In this document: piece after piece, positions 22,550 through 31,543 of the stretch
Position numbering within the stretch: position 1 is the stretch's first letter
Layout of the letters: each line of letters opens with the position of its first letter
Origin: Mariniphaga sp041687215
GTDB lineage: Bacteria > Bacteroidota > Bacteroidia > Bacteroidales > Prolixibacteraceae
Length of the DNA: 64,000 nt
Assembly: GCF_041687215.1 (NCBI RefSeq)
Contig: NZ_JAWLCI010000019.1
Span: forward strand, 3,707-67,706
Direction: 5' to 3'
The notes under the pieces: model-generated
Database searches by the model: none
Seen by the model: the letters and a program-made list of their open reading frames with translations, nothing else
Told to the model about the DNA's origin: nothing
Program-made: the position numbers and the translations under genes

Positions 22550-24922
22550 TTACAGAAGACTTCCCAGCCTGATTCCAAAATAAATTGTTCTGGGTGATGT
22601 TGGCCCGTAAATGTATGCCGGGTCACGATCGATGCCTGAATCGAAATCATTTTGATAGGAGTTGAATATATTTTTCACCCCGGCATTCCATTCCATTTTT
22701 ACCAAGTCAGTAATTCGGGTGGAGTAAGAAATTTTAAGTCCGGCATCAAAAAATGACATTGATTTTCGCAATTCACCCGCTTCCGGATTTTCGAGTTGTG
22801 GCCCAAAGTAAGGAACAAGCATTGGGCCTGTATAGTTGCCTGTTGCCGAAAGGCTTAATCGTGGTGAGGGCTGGAAATTCAGACTGGCATAACCATACCT
22901 GTCAGGTGAGCGGAAAAATCGTGTTTCGTCAAACTCCTGCGGTTCTTCAAAAGCACTTTTCTGCAAAGTAAAACCCGATTGTAACTGCCACCTGTTTGAA
23001 GGCGAAGCATTAAGTTCCAGATTAATTCCCTGCACTTTTGCACCATCCTCGGCATTTGTGCGGGTGTAAATTACCACTCCATTTTCATCGGGTGTACCAT
23101 ATTCGTTGGCAAATGGATTGTTCAGGCTGGTATAAAACCCTTCAGCCAGAAACTGGTATTGCCATTTCCCTGATTCGTAAGTATAATTTAACGAAGCCGA
23201 AAAACTGTTTGACGTTTCCTGTTTCAGATTCGGATCATTCCGGTGTAAAACCTGCCGCGAACCTGATGTTTCAATGTGCAAATCTTCATCGAAAATTTGC
23301 GGTGCCCTGAACCCTCTGGCAAAACCAAGTCTGGCCTGCAGGTTACGGTTAAGGTTGTACAGGAAACTTAAGCGCGGGCTAAAAACGTTTCCTGAAACTT
23401 TTTTGCTTTCTCCGTTATTGTCAGTAACCTGGTAGTTATCGTAACGGATGCCGGTAGTAACTATCCATTTATCGCGGCTCCATTCCGACTGTAAAAATGT
23501 TGCCCTGGTGGAAAGTTGCTGATTTGCTACTTTGGTATTTCCACGGTGGATGTCTTCTTTAAAATCGTAATAGCCGAGTTTGTCATCCTGCAGCCAGCTA
23601 CCGTTTAATTCCAAACCACTGGTAACAGCAGCCGGGGCAAAAAACAGGTAGTCGATTTGTCTTAAGTACTGAACTCCGGATGCAAAAGTGAAATCGGTGG
23701 TTAATCCGTAGGCAGAAAGATCCTGGTTCGCTCCGTAATACGAATCCCGGTTAACATGCTGAGCCGAAAAAAATGCAGAAAATTTATCTGCATCGCGCAG
23801 AAGTAAATCGAAGGTAGCGGCACCAGAGTGAATGGCGTGATCAACACTCTCTGCAATGTCGGCTTCGTGCAAAGGGAGTTCAAGTTTGTTGCCTCCTCTT
23901 CTGAATTCGTTAATATGAAAATAATCGAACGTAAGTTTTCCACGGGTTGCAACCCGCTGGAAAAACCGGGCGCCAAGGGTGCTGTTTTCAATGGAAGCCA
24001 GTTCGGTAAACCCGTCGCCATTGGCATCGAACGCATTTCGGTTTCTGTAAAATCCGAAAATGGATAATCCTGTTCGGTAATCATCTGTTACAAAAGATCC
24101 ATCCAGATTCAGGTTAAAATCGCCAACAGGCTCGTGTGCATCTGCCTGGCCCAATGAACCATAATTACCTGAAATGGAAAACGTATTGGCGATGGGGTCT
24201 TTGGTAATCAGGTTTACAGTGCCGGCAATGGCATTGCTGCCATACATGGCTGAACCTCCTCCGCGGATGACTTCCACCCGTTCAATCATATTGGCCGGAA
24301 TGAGTTCCAGCCCGTAAACACCCGCCAAACCGCTGAATACCGGGCGTGAATTTATCAGAATTTGAGTGTAGGGTCCTTCAAGGCCGTTCATTCTCACCTG
24401 CGAAAATCCGCAGTTCTGGCAGTTGTTTTCCATGCGAAGTCCGGGTGAAAAGTTCAGTCCATCGCTTAATGTTATACTTTGTGTACGTTGAAACAGCTTT
24501 GGATTGATACTATTTACAATGGTTGGCGTTTTACTGCGGCTTTTGGCATTCCGGTCGGCTGAAATAACAACCTGCTCAATTCCAATGTTGTCGGACTCCA
24601 ATTCAGCCAAAATAGTAACACTGGTTTTTTGTTTAAATTCCACTTCTTTAGAAAAAGGTTTGTACCCTACTGCCGAAATCAATACCGTTTGTTTTCCCAG
24701 TGGAATATCGGTGAGTTTAAAATGTCCCGTGGCATCGGCTGCTGTACCAATAGTTGTTCCTTGTATCACCACAGTTGCAAACGGAATATGATCGCCCTCC
24801 GATTTTACATCGCCAAAAAGCATGGCATCGGTATTTGATCTATTTTCAGGCTCATTTGTAAACCCCGAAAGAGAAAAAACAATAAGAAATACAGATAAAC
24901 TGAATACTGAATTAAATCTCAT
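22550..24922 (-). CDS. TonB-dependent receptor, probable metal or cofactor uptake
   Basis: 790 residues. Signal peptide (1-22), then a carboxypeptidase-regulatory-like domain (about 34-110: FGDVKSEGDHIPFATVVIQG), a plug (about 120-245) and a 22-strand barrel. The plug holds a CxxC pair (Cys168 and Cys171 in ENNCQNCGFSQVRMNGLEG), seen in a BtuB/CirA-like subgroup of Bacteroidota receptors. VIRGGGSAMYGSNAIAGTVN is the usual plug end. The C-terminus is IRLGSLL. It imports a substrate with TonB energy across the outer membrane. The histidine-rich exported protein encoded 156 bp upstream on the same strand points to a metal or metal chelate (inference). No SusD gene is present, so glycans are unlikely. 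Confidence 0.92.
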   Translation of the reverse strand: MRFNSVFSLSVFLIVFSLSGFTNEPENRSNTDAMLFGDVKSEGDHIPFATVVIQGTTIGTAADATGHFKLTDIPLGKQTVLISAVGYKPFSKEVEFKQKTSVTILAELESDNIGIEQVVISADRNAKSRSKTPTIVNSINPKLFQRTQSITLSDGLNFSPGLRMENNCQNCGFSQVRMNGLEGPYTQILINSRPVFSGLAGVYGLELIPANMIERVEVIRGGGSAMYGSNAIAGTVNLITKDPIANTFSISGNYGSLGQADAHEPVGDFNLNLDGSFVTDDYRTGLSIFGFYRNRNAFDANGDGFTELASIENSTLGARFFQRVATRGKLTFDYFHINEFRRGGNKLELPLHEADIAESVDHAIHSGAATFDLLLRDADKFSAFFSAQHVNRDSYYGANQDLSAYGLTTDFTFASGVQYLRQIDYLFFAPAAVTSGLELNGSWLQDDKLGYYDFKEDIHRGNTKVANQQLSTRATFLQSEWSRDKWIVTTGIRYDNYQVTDNNGESKKVSGNVFSPRLSFLYNLNRNLQARLGFARGFRAPQIFDEDLHIETSGSRQVLHRNDPNLKQETSNSFSASLNYTYESGKWQYQFLAEGFYTSLNNPFANEYGTPDENGVVIYTRTNAEDGAKVQGINLELNASPSNRWQLQSGFTLQKSAFEEPQEFDETRFFRSPDRYGYASLNFQPSPRLSLSATGNYTGPMLVPYFGPQLENPEAGELRKSMSFFDAGLKISYSTRITDLVKMEWNAGVKNIFNSYQNDFDSGIDRDPAYIYGPTSPRTIYFGIRLGSLL

Positions 24923-25078
24923 TTTTAAAAATTAGCGGTTGATGGATTTCCTCCACCATTTTAACTGGTTAATTGAAACACTTCATCAGGCGCAAAAATA
25001 GACAGGACCGTTTTACTGTAAAATCCCAATTTATAGGGATATTTTCAATTCAAAAACAATAAATACCGGTATGACCTG

Positions 25079-25453
25079 CTAAGCAAAAAAATTAAAAAAT
25101 GAAGGAGGACCGCGGGAAAAGTTTCTGTGTATTGAGAATTGCTGTTTGCTTTTTTCATCCGTAACGTAATATTTTTCCCGTAACGAATTTTCCTGAATTA
25201 TGATTTGAATTTCAGGCGAATGGGAGAAATAATCGAAATATACGAGGTGATAAAAACAAATTTCCGAATCTGAATGGTCATGTGCGTTTAGTGGTTCATT
25301 TTTATCGTGGTTAACCGGATGGGAATGAGAAATAACTATGCCGTTGGCACTGATATGTGTATGCCTGTTTTGAAGTGAACTTTGTGCGATAAAAATATAT
25401 ACCGGCACAAACAAAGCAAACAACAGCCTGATATTTTCCCTGATAAAAACCAC
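25079..25453 (-). CDS. Histidine-rich exported or membrane protein
   Basis: 124 residues. N-terminal hydrophobic helix (about 8-24: IRLLFALFVPVYIFIAQ), then a His-rich stretch HTHISANGIVISHSHPVNHD continuing to NAHDHSDSEICFYHL. Ten His residues fall within about 40 positions, a likely metal-binding loop. The end is basic with RGPPSFFNFFA. Small proteins with a helix and H-x-H patterns often precede TonB receptors in this phylum; no characterised family is known to me. From its position upstream of the receptor I infer a periplasmic metal sensor or chaperone role, unproven. Confidence 0.7.
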   Translation of the reverse strand: MVFIRENIRLLFALFVPVYIFIAQSSLQNRHTHISANGIVISHSHPVNHDKNEPLNAHDHSDSEICFYHLVYFDYFSHSPEIQIIIQENSLREKYYVTDEKSKQQFSIHRNFSRGPPSFFNFFA

Positions 25454-25532
25454 CTTTTAAATATTTTCGGCGTAAAAATAGTATATTAATGTTCAGTTCA
25501 ACTAAATTTATATATGCTGTAAAAGATTTTTA

Positions 25533-25925
25533 ATGATGGCAAAACGTAAACCAGTGTTTAAAATGATTAGTTACGGGGAATATTCAAAGTGGAATCGTGA
25601 AAGTGCGAAAATTCCTCATATCCTTAATTTTACTACCCGCATAGAAGCTGAAATTGGAACTGAATTCGGATACGTTCTGCAAATTAATGGGGGGAAGGGT
25701 GAAACTCTTTCGTTTAAAATTGAACACCCACCATTTAAAGATGAAAACGGCAAAATTGTTCCACCTTTCGAAGGCGATCAATTCATCAGAACCAATGATT
25801 TTCAATTTTACCTTGGCGACTGTGCATGGCAACCCCTTGAAGATAAGTTAGGTTATTGGGAACTAACTACTTATTACAGTGGAAAGGTAGTTGCTCACAA
25901 GGATTTCGAACTTGTTAAAAAATGA
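25533..25925 (+). CDS. DUF3859-like protein
   Basis: 130 residues without signal peptide. The part IPHILNFTTRIEAEIGTEFG followed by YVLQINGG and FKIEHPPFKDENGKIVPPFE resembles the DUF3859 domain (RVPARLGTxFG and VxHPP patterns, from memory). It ends VVAHKDFELVKK, also typical of a small beta sandwich. Function unknown. The first Met is doubled with MMAK; either may be used. Its stop is 1 bp from the end of the convergent gene at 25927. Confidence 0.7.
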   Translation: MMAKRKPVFKMISYGEYSKWNRESAKIPHILNFTTRIEAEIGTEFGYVLQINGGKGETLSFKIEHPPFKDENGKIVPPFEGDQFIRTNDFQFYLGDCAWQPLEDKLGYWELTTYYSGKVVAHKDFELVKK

Positions 25926-25926
25926 A

Positions 25927-26220
25927 TCAGGCCACTTTTTTAACTTCCGCAGAAAGTGCTTCAAAAGCATCATCGGCAACGGTTAAAACATCTGCAGCAA
26001 GTTCATTGTAATATTTTTTTACCAGTTTCGGGTTGTCTTTTCCATCGGGGTGATTGACTCTTAAGCGAAATTCGCTGTGTTTTTCCATAATACTTTCTGC
26101 AATTTTCATTACGGCTTTTGTATCTACTTTTGGATTGTATTCCAATACGTAAAAACAGTCGTTAAGTACCATTGACATCAGCATGTCAATATCTTTTTTT
26201 AAATCTTTTTTGCTTGCCAT
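25927..26220 (-). CDS. Small conserved helical protein, function unknown
   Basis: 97 residues, predicted mostly helical, no signal. MASKKDLKKDIDMLMSMVLN starts it and ALSAEVKKVA ends it. The layout matches a small family seen widely in Bacteroidota genomes as hypothetical protein; no function is known to me. It is convergent with the DUF3859-like gene, with a 1-bp gap and no visible terminator. Confidence 0.72.
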   Translation of the reverse strand: MASKKDLKKDIDMLMSMVLNDCFYVLEYNPKVDTKAVMKIAESIMEKHSEFRLRVNHPDGKDNPKLVKKYYNELAADVLTVADDAFEALSAEVKKVA

Positions 26221-26424
26221 AATTTTTTATGAATTACATTTTTCAGCGTGCAAGCTAGCAAAATTTCCATTTCCAAAAGGAGGGAAATATCATATTTGTT
26301 TAATCGCGAAAAACACAAATAAAAAGCAACATTCAGTAAATTTTTAAAAGATGGAGAACAAAATCTGTTTTTGGAATTCGTTTGTGCCGGTGAAAACCCT
26401 TATCTTTTCAGGTAAATTTTTATC

Positions 26425-29400
26425 ATGAAGTTTATCGCCGATTTACATATCCACTCCCATTTTTCGCGGGCTACCAGTAAAACGCTCACACCCGAACACC
26501 TCGACTATCACGCCGGATTGAAAGGAATCAAAATTGTTGGCACCGGCGATTTTACCCACCCCGGCTGGCTGGCCGAACTGAAAGAAAAAACCGAACCCGA
26601 CGGCAACGGCTTATTCAAACTGAAAAAGGAGTACCGGCTCGATTCACCTTTTGGCGACAACGAAACACGTTTTATACTCACGGCTGAAATCAGCAATATT
26701 TACAAACGTGGCGATAAAGTGCGCAAAGTGCACAACGTGGTTTTGGCCCCGGGATTTGAAGAAGCAGAAAAAATTAACCAGAAGTTGCTGAACCTGGGCG
26801 GCAACCTCACTTCCGACGGGCGGCCAATCCTGGGGCTCGACTCCCGCGATTTGCTCGAAATTGTGCTCGATTGCAGCGAAGAAAACTACTTTATTCCGGT
26901 GCACATCTGGACCCCCTGGTTTTCCATGCTCGGCTCCAAATCGGGGTTCGATTCCCTGGAGGAGTGTTTTGCAGACTTATCGCCCCACATTCACACTATT
27001 GAAACCGGCCTTTCTACCGATCCACCCATGAATTGGCTCTGTTCGTTTCTCGACAATGTTACGCTGGTTTCCAACTCCGATGCCCACTCGCCCGACCGGC
27101 TGGGACGAAACGCCAACGTTTTCAATACTGAACTCAGTTACCACAGCATTACTGAAGCGCTGCGAACCGGAAAACCGGAGAATTATTTGGGAACCATCGA
27201 CATGTTTCCACAAGAAGGAAAATACCATTATGACGGCCACCGGAAATGCAACGTTTGCTGGAATCCGGCGGAAACGCTCCGCAACAAATCCATTTGTCCG
27301 GTTTGTGGGAAGCCGGTGACAATTGGTGTGATGAACCGGGTAATTCAGTTATCAGACCGGGAAAATATTGAAAGCCGCCCCAACAAGTTGCCCTTCCGTT
27401 CCATTATTCCGTTAAAAGAAATGCTGGCCGAAATTGAAGGAGTTGGCGTGAAATCGAAAAAAGTAGAAGCCGAATACATGCAAACTTTGGGAAAGCTGGG
27501 AAAAGAGCTGGATATTTTATTGGAAATTCCGTTGGAGGAAATTGAGGCAAAAACCTCTTCCACTCTGGCCGAGGCGATCCGAAGAATGCGCAACCGTGAA
27601 ATTTACATTCAGGAAGGATATGACGGTGAATATGGTGTAATCAGTGTTTTCAGGCCTGGTGAGGTAAAAAATTTCGAAGCTACAGGTTCTCTTTTTCAAA
27701 TGGTAAAACCGGCACCACCTGAAAAACGAGCACTGATTCAATTCGATTTGAAGGACATTCAAAAATTGTTGCATCAAAAAGAGCAGAATGAAAATCTGGC
27801 TGCTGAAAAAGCGGAAGAATACAAAATAATAGTTACTGAAAAACCGGTTTTCAATGATTTAAATCCGGATCAATTTACTGCTGTTCAGTACAATGAAGGC
27901 CCCTCGTTGATAATTGCCGGACCGGGAACCGGAAAAACCAAAACCCTCACCAGTAAAATTGCCTGGCTGGTGGGAAATCACATGGCCGAACCTGAAGAAA
28001 TTCTGGCCATTACATTTACCAACAAAGCTGCCGGCGAACTCAGGGAAAGGCTGGAAATTTTGCTGAAAAACAAATCAAAAGCCGGCGAAGTTACTGTGGT
28101 TACTTTTCACGCTTTCGGTCTTTCTGTTTTAAAAGAATTCAATGCAGAATTTAACCGAAGTGAAAACTTTATATTGGTGGATGAGGGGTTGAAACATGCA
28201 ATCATCAAATCATTTTCCGGGGTGAAATCAGGCGAAGCTAAAAAGTTGAGCAACGAAATTTCTGAGATAAAAAATGGCACCAAAGCTGAAACAGAACCTT
28301 TCAGAAAGTATGAAACGGAAATGCATAAACTCAATGCTTTCGATTTGGATGATTTGATTGCCAAACCCTTGCAGCTTTTCAGAAAAAATGAAGCAGTAAA
28401 AGCCACTTTTCAAAAGCGGTTCCGGTACATTTTTGTGGATGAATACCAGGACACCAACGATGCGCAGTACGAATTGTTGCGGCAACTTGCTCCCGATGCC
28501 AGTTCCAACCTCTGCGTGGTAGGCGATGCAAATCAGTCCATCTATGGATTTCGTGGTGCAAACGCCGGTTACATCAAAAAGTTTGAAAAAGATTACCCTG
28601 GTGCTAAAGTGTTCCGGCTCACCCGTTCATATCGTTGCTCACAAACCATACTTTCGGCTTCGGCTAATGTGCTGGAAGAACCTTCCGGCTTTTTGGAAGG
28701 CCTTTCTGAAGGTGTTCAGGTTTCTGTTTCGGAACAACCCACAGGCGCTGCCGAAGCTGAATTTATTGCCCGGCAAATAATGGATCTGGTGGGCGGTGTC
28801 AGTTTCTTTTCCATTGACAGCTCAGTAACCCACGGCGACAAAAACGAAGGCATTTCCAGTCTCTCCGATTTGGCTGTTTTGTGTCGCACCCGCAACCAGT
28901 TCGATGCCATTGCCAAAGCATTGAGCGACCACCACATTCCTTACCAGGAAGTTGGAACGACTCCGTTTTTTCGTGAAGAACCGTTTATCGAATTTACCAG
29001 CTTGCTTCAGGCTTTTTCCATGAAAAACTATGAACAGGCACAACCGCTTTTCAAACTCAAAAAACAACCGGTTTCTGCCGCGCAGTTTGAATGGGCCCAA
29101 AAGAAAATGAATGAAGGGAAACCGGTTGATTTTCTGCATTGGGTGAAAGAACAATTCATGGGAAATCAGAAATTTAAAAACGATGAGTGGAGCCGTTTTG
29201 TCGCATTGGCCGGAGAAATGAAAAATTTGAATGAATTCCTTGATTTTCTTGCATTGGGTTCGGGAACAGACACGCACCGGCAACTCGAAGCTGTTTCGCT
29301 GATGACGCTTCATGCTTCCAAAGGACTTGAGTTCGAGTGTGTTTTCATTCCGGGCTGTGAACAAGGATTGCTACCTTACAATCTTTACAAAACCGAAGTG

Positions 29401-29619
29401 GATGTGGAAGAAGAAAAAAGATTGCTTTACGTGGGAATGACACGTGCAAAAAAACTGTTGTATCTCACGCATGCCCGGAGCAGAACGCTGCGCGGACGAA
29501 AATTTAACCTGCCTAAAAGTCCGTTTCTCAGTTCTATACAGCATGAACTCATTCAGCAAATAAAAAATAATCCACCCAAAAAGCCGGAAGAAAAAGATAA
29601 TCAGTTAAGTTTGTTTTGA
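26425..29619 (+). CDS. PHP domain, zinc ribbon and UvrD-type helicase fusion
   Basis: 1064 residues. Part 1 (about 1-270) is a PHP phosphoesterase domain with metal residues in FIADLHIHSHFSRA and SNSDAHSPDRLG (TIGR00375-like). A four-Cys ribbon follows (CNVC at about 275-278, CPVC at about 291-294), then a helical linker with a helix-hairpin-helix-like IEGVGVKSKKVEAEY. Part 2 (about 480-1050) is an SF1A helicase: Walker A GPGTGKT (499-505), VDEYQDT (about 671), QSIYGFRGA (about 703), MTLHASKGLEFECVF (about 960) and LLYVGMTRAKK (about 1000). All helicase motifs look intact. This fusion is known from several phyla but not well studied. A DNA repair role is likely. Confidence 0.92.
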   Translation: MKFIADLHIHSHFSRATSKTLTPEHLDYHAGLKGIKIVGTGDFTHPGWLAELKEKTEPDGNGLFKLKKEYRLDSPFGDNETRFILTAEISNIYKRGDKVRKVHNVVLAPGFEEAEKINQKLLNLGGNLTSDGRPILGLDSRDLLEIVLDCSEENYFIPVHIWTPWFSMLGSKSGFDSLEECFADLSPHIHTIETGLSTDPPMNWLCSFLDNVTLVSNSDAHSPDRLGRNANVFNTELSYHSITEALRTGKPENYLGTIDMFPQEGKYHYDGHRKCNVCWNPAETLRNKSICPVCGKPVTIGVMNRVIQLSDRENIESRPNKLPFRSIIPLKEMLAEIEGVGVKSKKVEAEYMQTLGKLGKELDILLEIPLEEIEAKTSSTLAEAIRRMRNREIYIQEGYDGEYGVISVFRPGEVKNFEATGSLFQMVKPAPPEKRALIQFDLKDIQKLLHQKEQNENLAAEKAEEYKIIVTEKPVFNDLNPDQFTAVQYNEGPSLIIAGPGTGKTKTLTSKIAWLVGNHMAEPEEILAITFTNKAAGELRERLEILLKNKSKAGEVTVVTFHAFGLSVLKEFNAEFNRSENFILVDEGLKHAIIKSFSGVKSGEAKKLSNEISEIKNGTKAETEPFRKYETEMHKLNAFDLDDLIAKPLQLFRKNEAVKATFQKRFRYIFVDEYQDTNDAQYELLRQLAPDASSNLCVVGDANQSIYGFRGANAGYIKKFEKDYPGAKVFRLTRSYRCSQTILSASANVLEEPSGFLEGLSEGVQVSVSEQPTGAAEAEFIARQIMDLVGGVSFFSIDSSVTHGDKNEGISSLSDLAVLCRTRNQFDAIAKALSDHHIPYQEVGTTPFFREEPFIEFTSLLQAFSMKNYEQAQPLFKLKKQPVSAAQFEWAQKKMNEGKPVDFLHWVKEQFMGNQKFKNDEWSRFVALAGEMKNLNEFLDFLALGSGTDTHRQLEAVSLMTLHASKGLEFECVFIPGCEQGLLPYNLYKTEVDVEEEKRLLYVGMTRAKKLLYLTHARSRTLRGRKFNLPKSPFLSSIQHELIQQIKNNPPKKPEEKDNQLSLF

Positions 29620-29676
29620 AGATTAGATTCTGAGACTTTTAGTAGCAGGTATCAAGACAATAAAGAAAATTTAGTA

Positions 29677-30447
29677 ATGCTATTAGCAATTGACATAGGA
29701 AACACCAACATCGTTTTTGGAGTGAACGATAACGGGAAGTGGCTGAACCACTGGCGCATTCAAACCGACCATAAAAAGACAGCCGATGAATACGAAGTTA
29801 TTTTCCGCTCGTTGCTTTCGGCTGGCAAAATTTGCCGGACCGATGTAAACAACATCATTTTGAGCAGTGTGGTCCCCTCGCTGGTTCGTCCGTTTACCGA
29901 AATGCTGACGGGATTGCTCAACGGTACAAACATTACAATTGTGGGCCCCGATATTTACCCGAAGTTGCCCATCAAAATTTTAAATCCTTACGAAATTGGC
30001 GCCGATTTGGTAGCCAACGCGGTTGCAGCCCATAAAAAATTTGGAAAATTAACTACCGTTATTGATTTTGGTACTGCTCTCACATTTACTACAATCGGTA
30101 AAAATGGTGAAATAAAAGGTGTGGCTATTGCACCCGGGTTGCATACGGCCGTTGCTGCGTTGGCAGGCGGAACTGCCCAGTTGCCTCAGATTCATTTAAC
30201 TCCACCGCCCTCGGTTTTGGGCGAAAACACGGTACATGCCATTCAGTCGGGAATTATTTTCGGGTTTACCGGACTTGTTGATTCCATGATTGAACGAACG
30301 CAGCAGGAACTGGGTGAAAAACTTACCGTAGTGGCTACCGGCGGATTGAGCTCAGTAATAGCACCACTAACGAAAAATATCAAAAATGTGGAATTACTGT
30401 TAACGTTGGACGGGTTGGTTGAAATCTGCAGGATTGTTTGCGATTAA
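29677..30447 (+). CDS. coaX: Type III pantothenate kinase
   Basis: 256 residues, full length. The ATP-binding start LLAIDIGNTNIVFGV (2-16), the central PYEIGADLVANAVAAHKKFG with catalytic Asp, VIDFGTALTFTTI and PGLHTAVAALAGGTAQLP are the CoaX signatures. It phosphorylates pantothenate in the first step of coenzyme A synthesis in the cytoplasm, usually with a monovalent cation and without CoA feedback. It follows the helicase gene by 57 bp and is convergent with the OmpA-like gene, 3 bp between stop codons. Confidence 0.95.
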   Translation: MLLAIDIGNTNIVFGVNDNGKWLNHWRIQTDHKKTADEYEVIFRSLLSAGKICRTDVNNIILSSVVPSLVRPFTEMLTGLLNGTNITIVGPDIYPKLPIKILNPYEIGADLVANAVAAHKKFGKLTTVIDFGTALTFTTIGKNGEIKGVAIAPGLHTAVAALAGGTAQLPQIHLTPPPSVLGENTVHAIQSGIIFGFTGLVDSMIERTQQELGEKLTVVATGGLSSVIAPLTKNIKNVELLLTLDGLVEICRIVCD

Positions 30448-30450
30448 AAA

Positions 30451-31413
30451 TCAGTTAGATTCCAGAATCTCCAGCAATTCATCCAGTTTTGGAGTAAGAA
30501 TTATTTCAGTGCGGCGGTTCATTTGCCGGGCTTCCGGGGTTTTTTCAGGAACCAGAGGAACGTATTCGCTGCGACCAGCGGCAATAATGCGTTCCGGATC
30601 AAGCTGCGGATTCTGGGTAAGAATTTTTGTAACCGCTGTGGCGCGCATTACACTCAGGTCCCAGTTGTCTTTCACCTCGCCCGAGCCGCGCATGGGAACA
30701 TCGTCGGTGTGGCCTTCCACCATAATGTTTATGTCAGGATTTTCGGCCAGCAACTTGCTTAAATCACGCAAGGCCTTTTGTCCGTTTGGATCCACAGCCC
30801 ACTGCCCGGTTTTAAACAGCAACTTTTCGTCCATAGAAACGTAAACTTTCCCATTCTTTTCATGAACAGTCAACCCGTTATCGGTGAAACCGGTGAGTGC
30901 CCGCATAACTTTTTCGCGCAAATCTTTCACTGCCTGGTCTTTCTGAGCTAAAACTTCCTGTAGTTCAATCAGGCGTGCATTCCTGTCTTCCAGTTCCTTT
31001 TCAGCCTCACGGAGCCGGTCTTCGCGAAGGTTTAAATCGCGGCGGGCAGCTTGCAATTCTTCCATCAGTAATTCAATTTCCGAAGTGCTGCCGGTTTTTA
31101 AAATGTCGAGCTGCCGGTTTAGGTTTTGCATGTCGATTTCCAATCCGGCATATTTTTGTTTCTGGGCATTGAGGTTATAAAGCGCCTCTTCCAACTGGGC
31201 ATTCAAATCTTTGTTTCTTTCGGTAAGCTGCCGGTTGGCGCTTTCCAACTCACGATTAGCTGTTTCCAGCCTCATGTTCGACTGTTTCAACACTTCATTT
31301 TCCTGGGTGGCGCTTTTTAATTTGTCCTGAACATCAGTGAATTGTTTTGTAGAAACACAAGAGGAAAGCATCAGGATTGAGGCAACAAATATTAAGATAT
31401 GTACAGTTCTCAT
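30451..31413 (-). CDS. OmpA-family lipoprotein with coiled coil
   Basis: 320 residues. Lipobox LSSC (Cys19). Residues about 25-165 are a heptad coiled coil (ETANRELESANRQLTERNKD). The C-terminal OmpA/MotB peptidoglycan-binding domain (about 190-310) has LLFKTGQWAVDPNGQKAL, IMVEGHTDDVPMRGSGEV, DLSVMRATAVTKIL and AAGRSEYVPLVP with NRRTEIIL. The spacing of these motifs is that of MotB-like OmpA domains. It should tether the outer membrane, or a complex there, to the cell wall. Single gene, divergent from dxs. Confidence 0.9.
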   Translation of the reverse strand: MRTVHILIFVASILMLSSCVSTKQFTDVQDKLKSATQENEVLKQSNMRLETANRELESANRQLTERNKDLNAQLEEALYNLNAQKQKYAGLEIDMQNLNRQLDILKTGSTSEIELLMEELQAARRDLNLREDRLREAEKELEDRNARLIELQEVLAQKDQAVKDLREKVMRALTGFTDNGLTVHEKNGKVYVSMDEKLLFKTGQWAVDPNGQKALRDLSKLLAENPDINIMVEGHTDDVPMRGSGEVKDNWDLSVMRATAVTKILTQNPQLDPERIIAAGRSEYVPLVPEKTPEARQMNRRTEIILTPKLDELLEILESN

Positions 31414-31497
31414 TTTTTTAAATTTTAATTCCGGCTAAATTTACTTTTTTTGCAAGTTGATAACAAATTTGAATAGGTGTAATATTTTTTGAACAAT

Positions 31498-31525
31498 TTG
31501 GAGTATTCGATTTGTTGTATCTTTG
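31498..31525 (+). promoter_or_regulatory. Bacteroidota-type promoter of dxs
   Basis: TTG at 31498-31500, 17-bp spacer, TATCTTTG at 31518-31525: a good match to the TTG / TAnnTTTG consensus. The predicted transcript start near 31531 lies just before the ATG at 31544 and rules out the TTG codon at 31523 as start. Confidence 0.65.
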
Positions 31526-31543
31526 AAAATATTTTCACGCGAG

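Noticed and set aside
24993..25000. TATTTTTG -7 box on the minus strand ahead of the TonB receptor
   Set aside because: It matches TAnnTTTG but the nearest TTG is 26 bp away and the region is AT-rich; not firm enough to list as a promoter.
28822..29364. 180-residue antisense ORF within the helicase gene
   Set aside because: No domain, no signal, opposite a gene with complete helicase motifs; a shadow frame.
31523..31543. Longer dxs start at TTG 31523
   Set aside because: That TTG is the last part of the -7 promoter box, so it would not be in the transcript; ATG 31544 is used instead.
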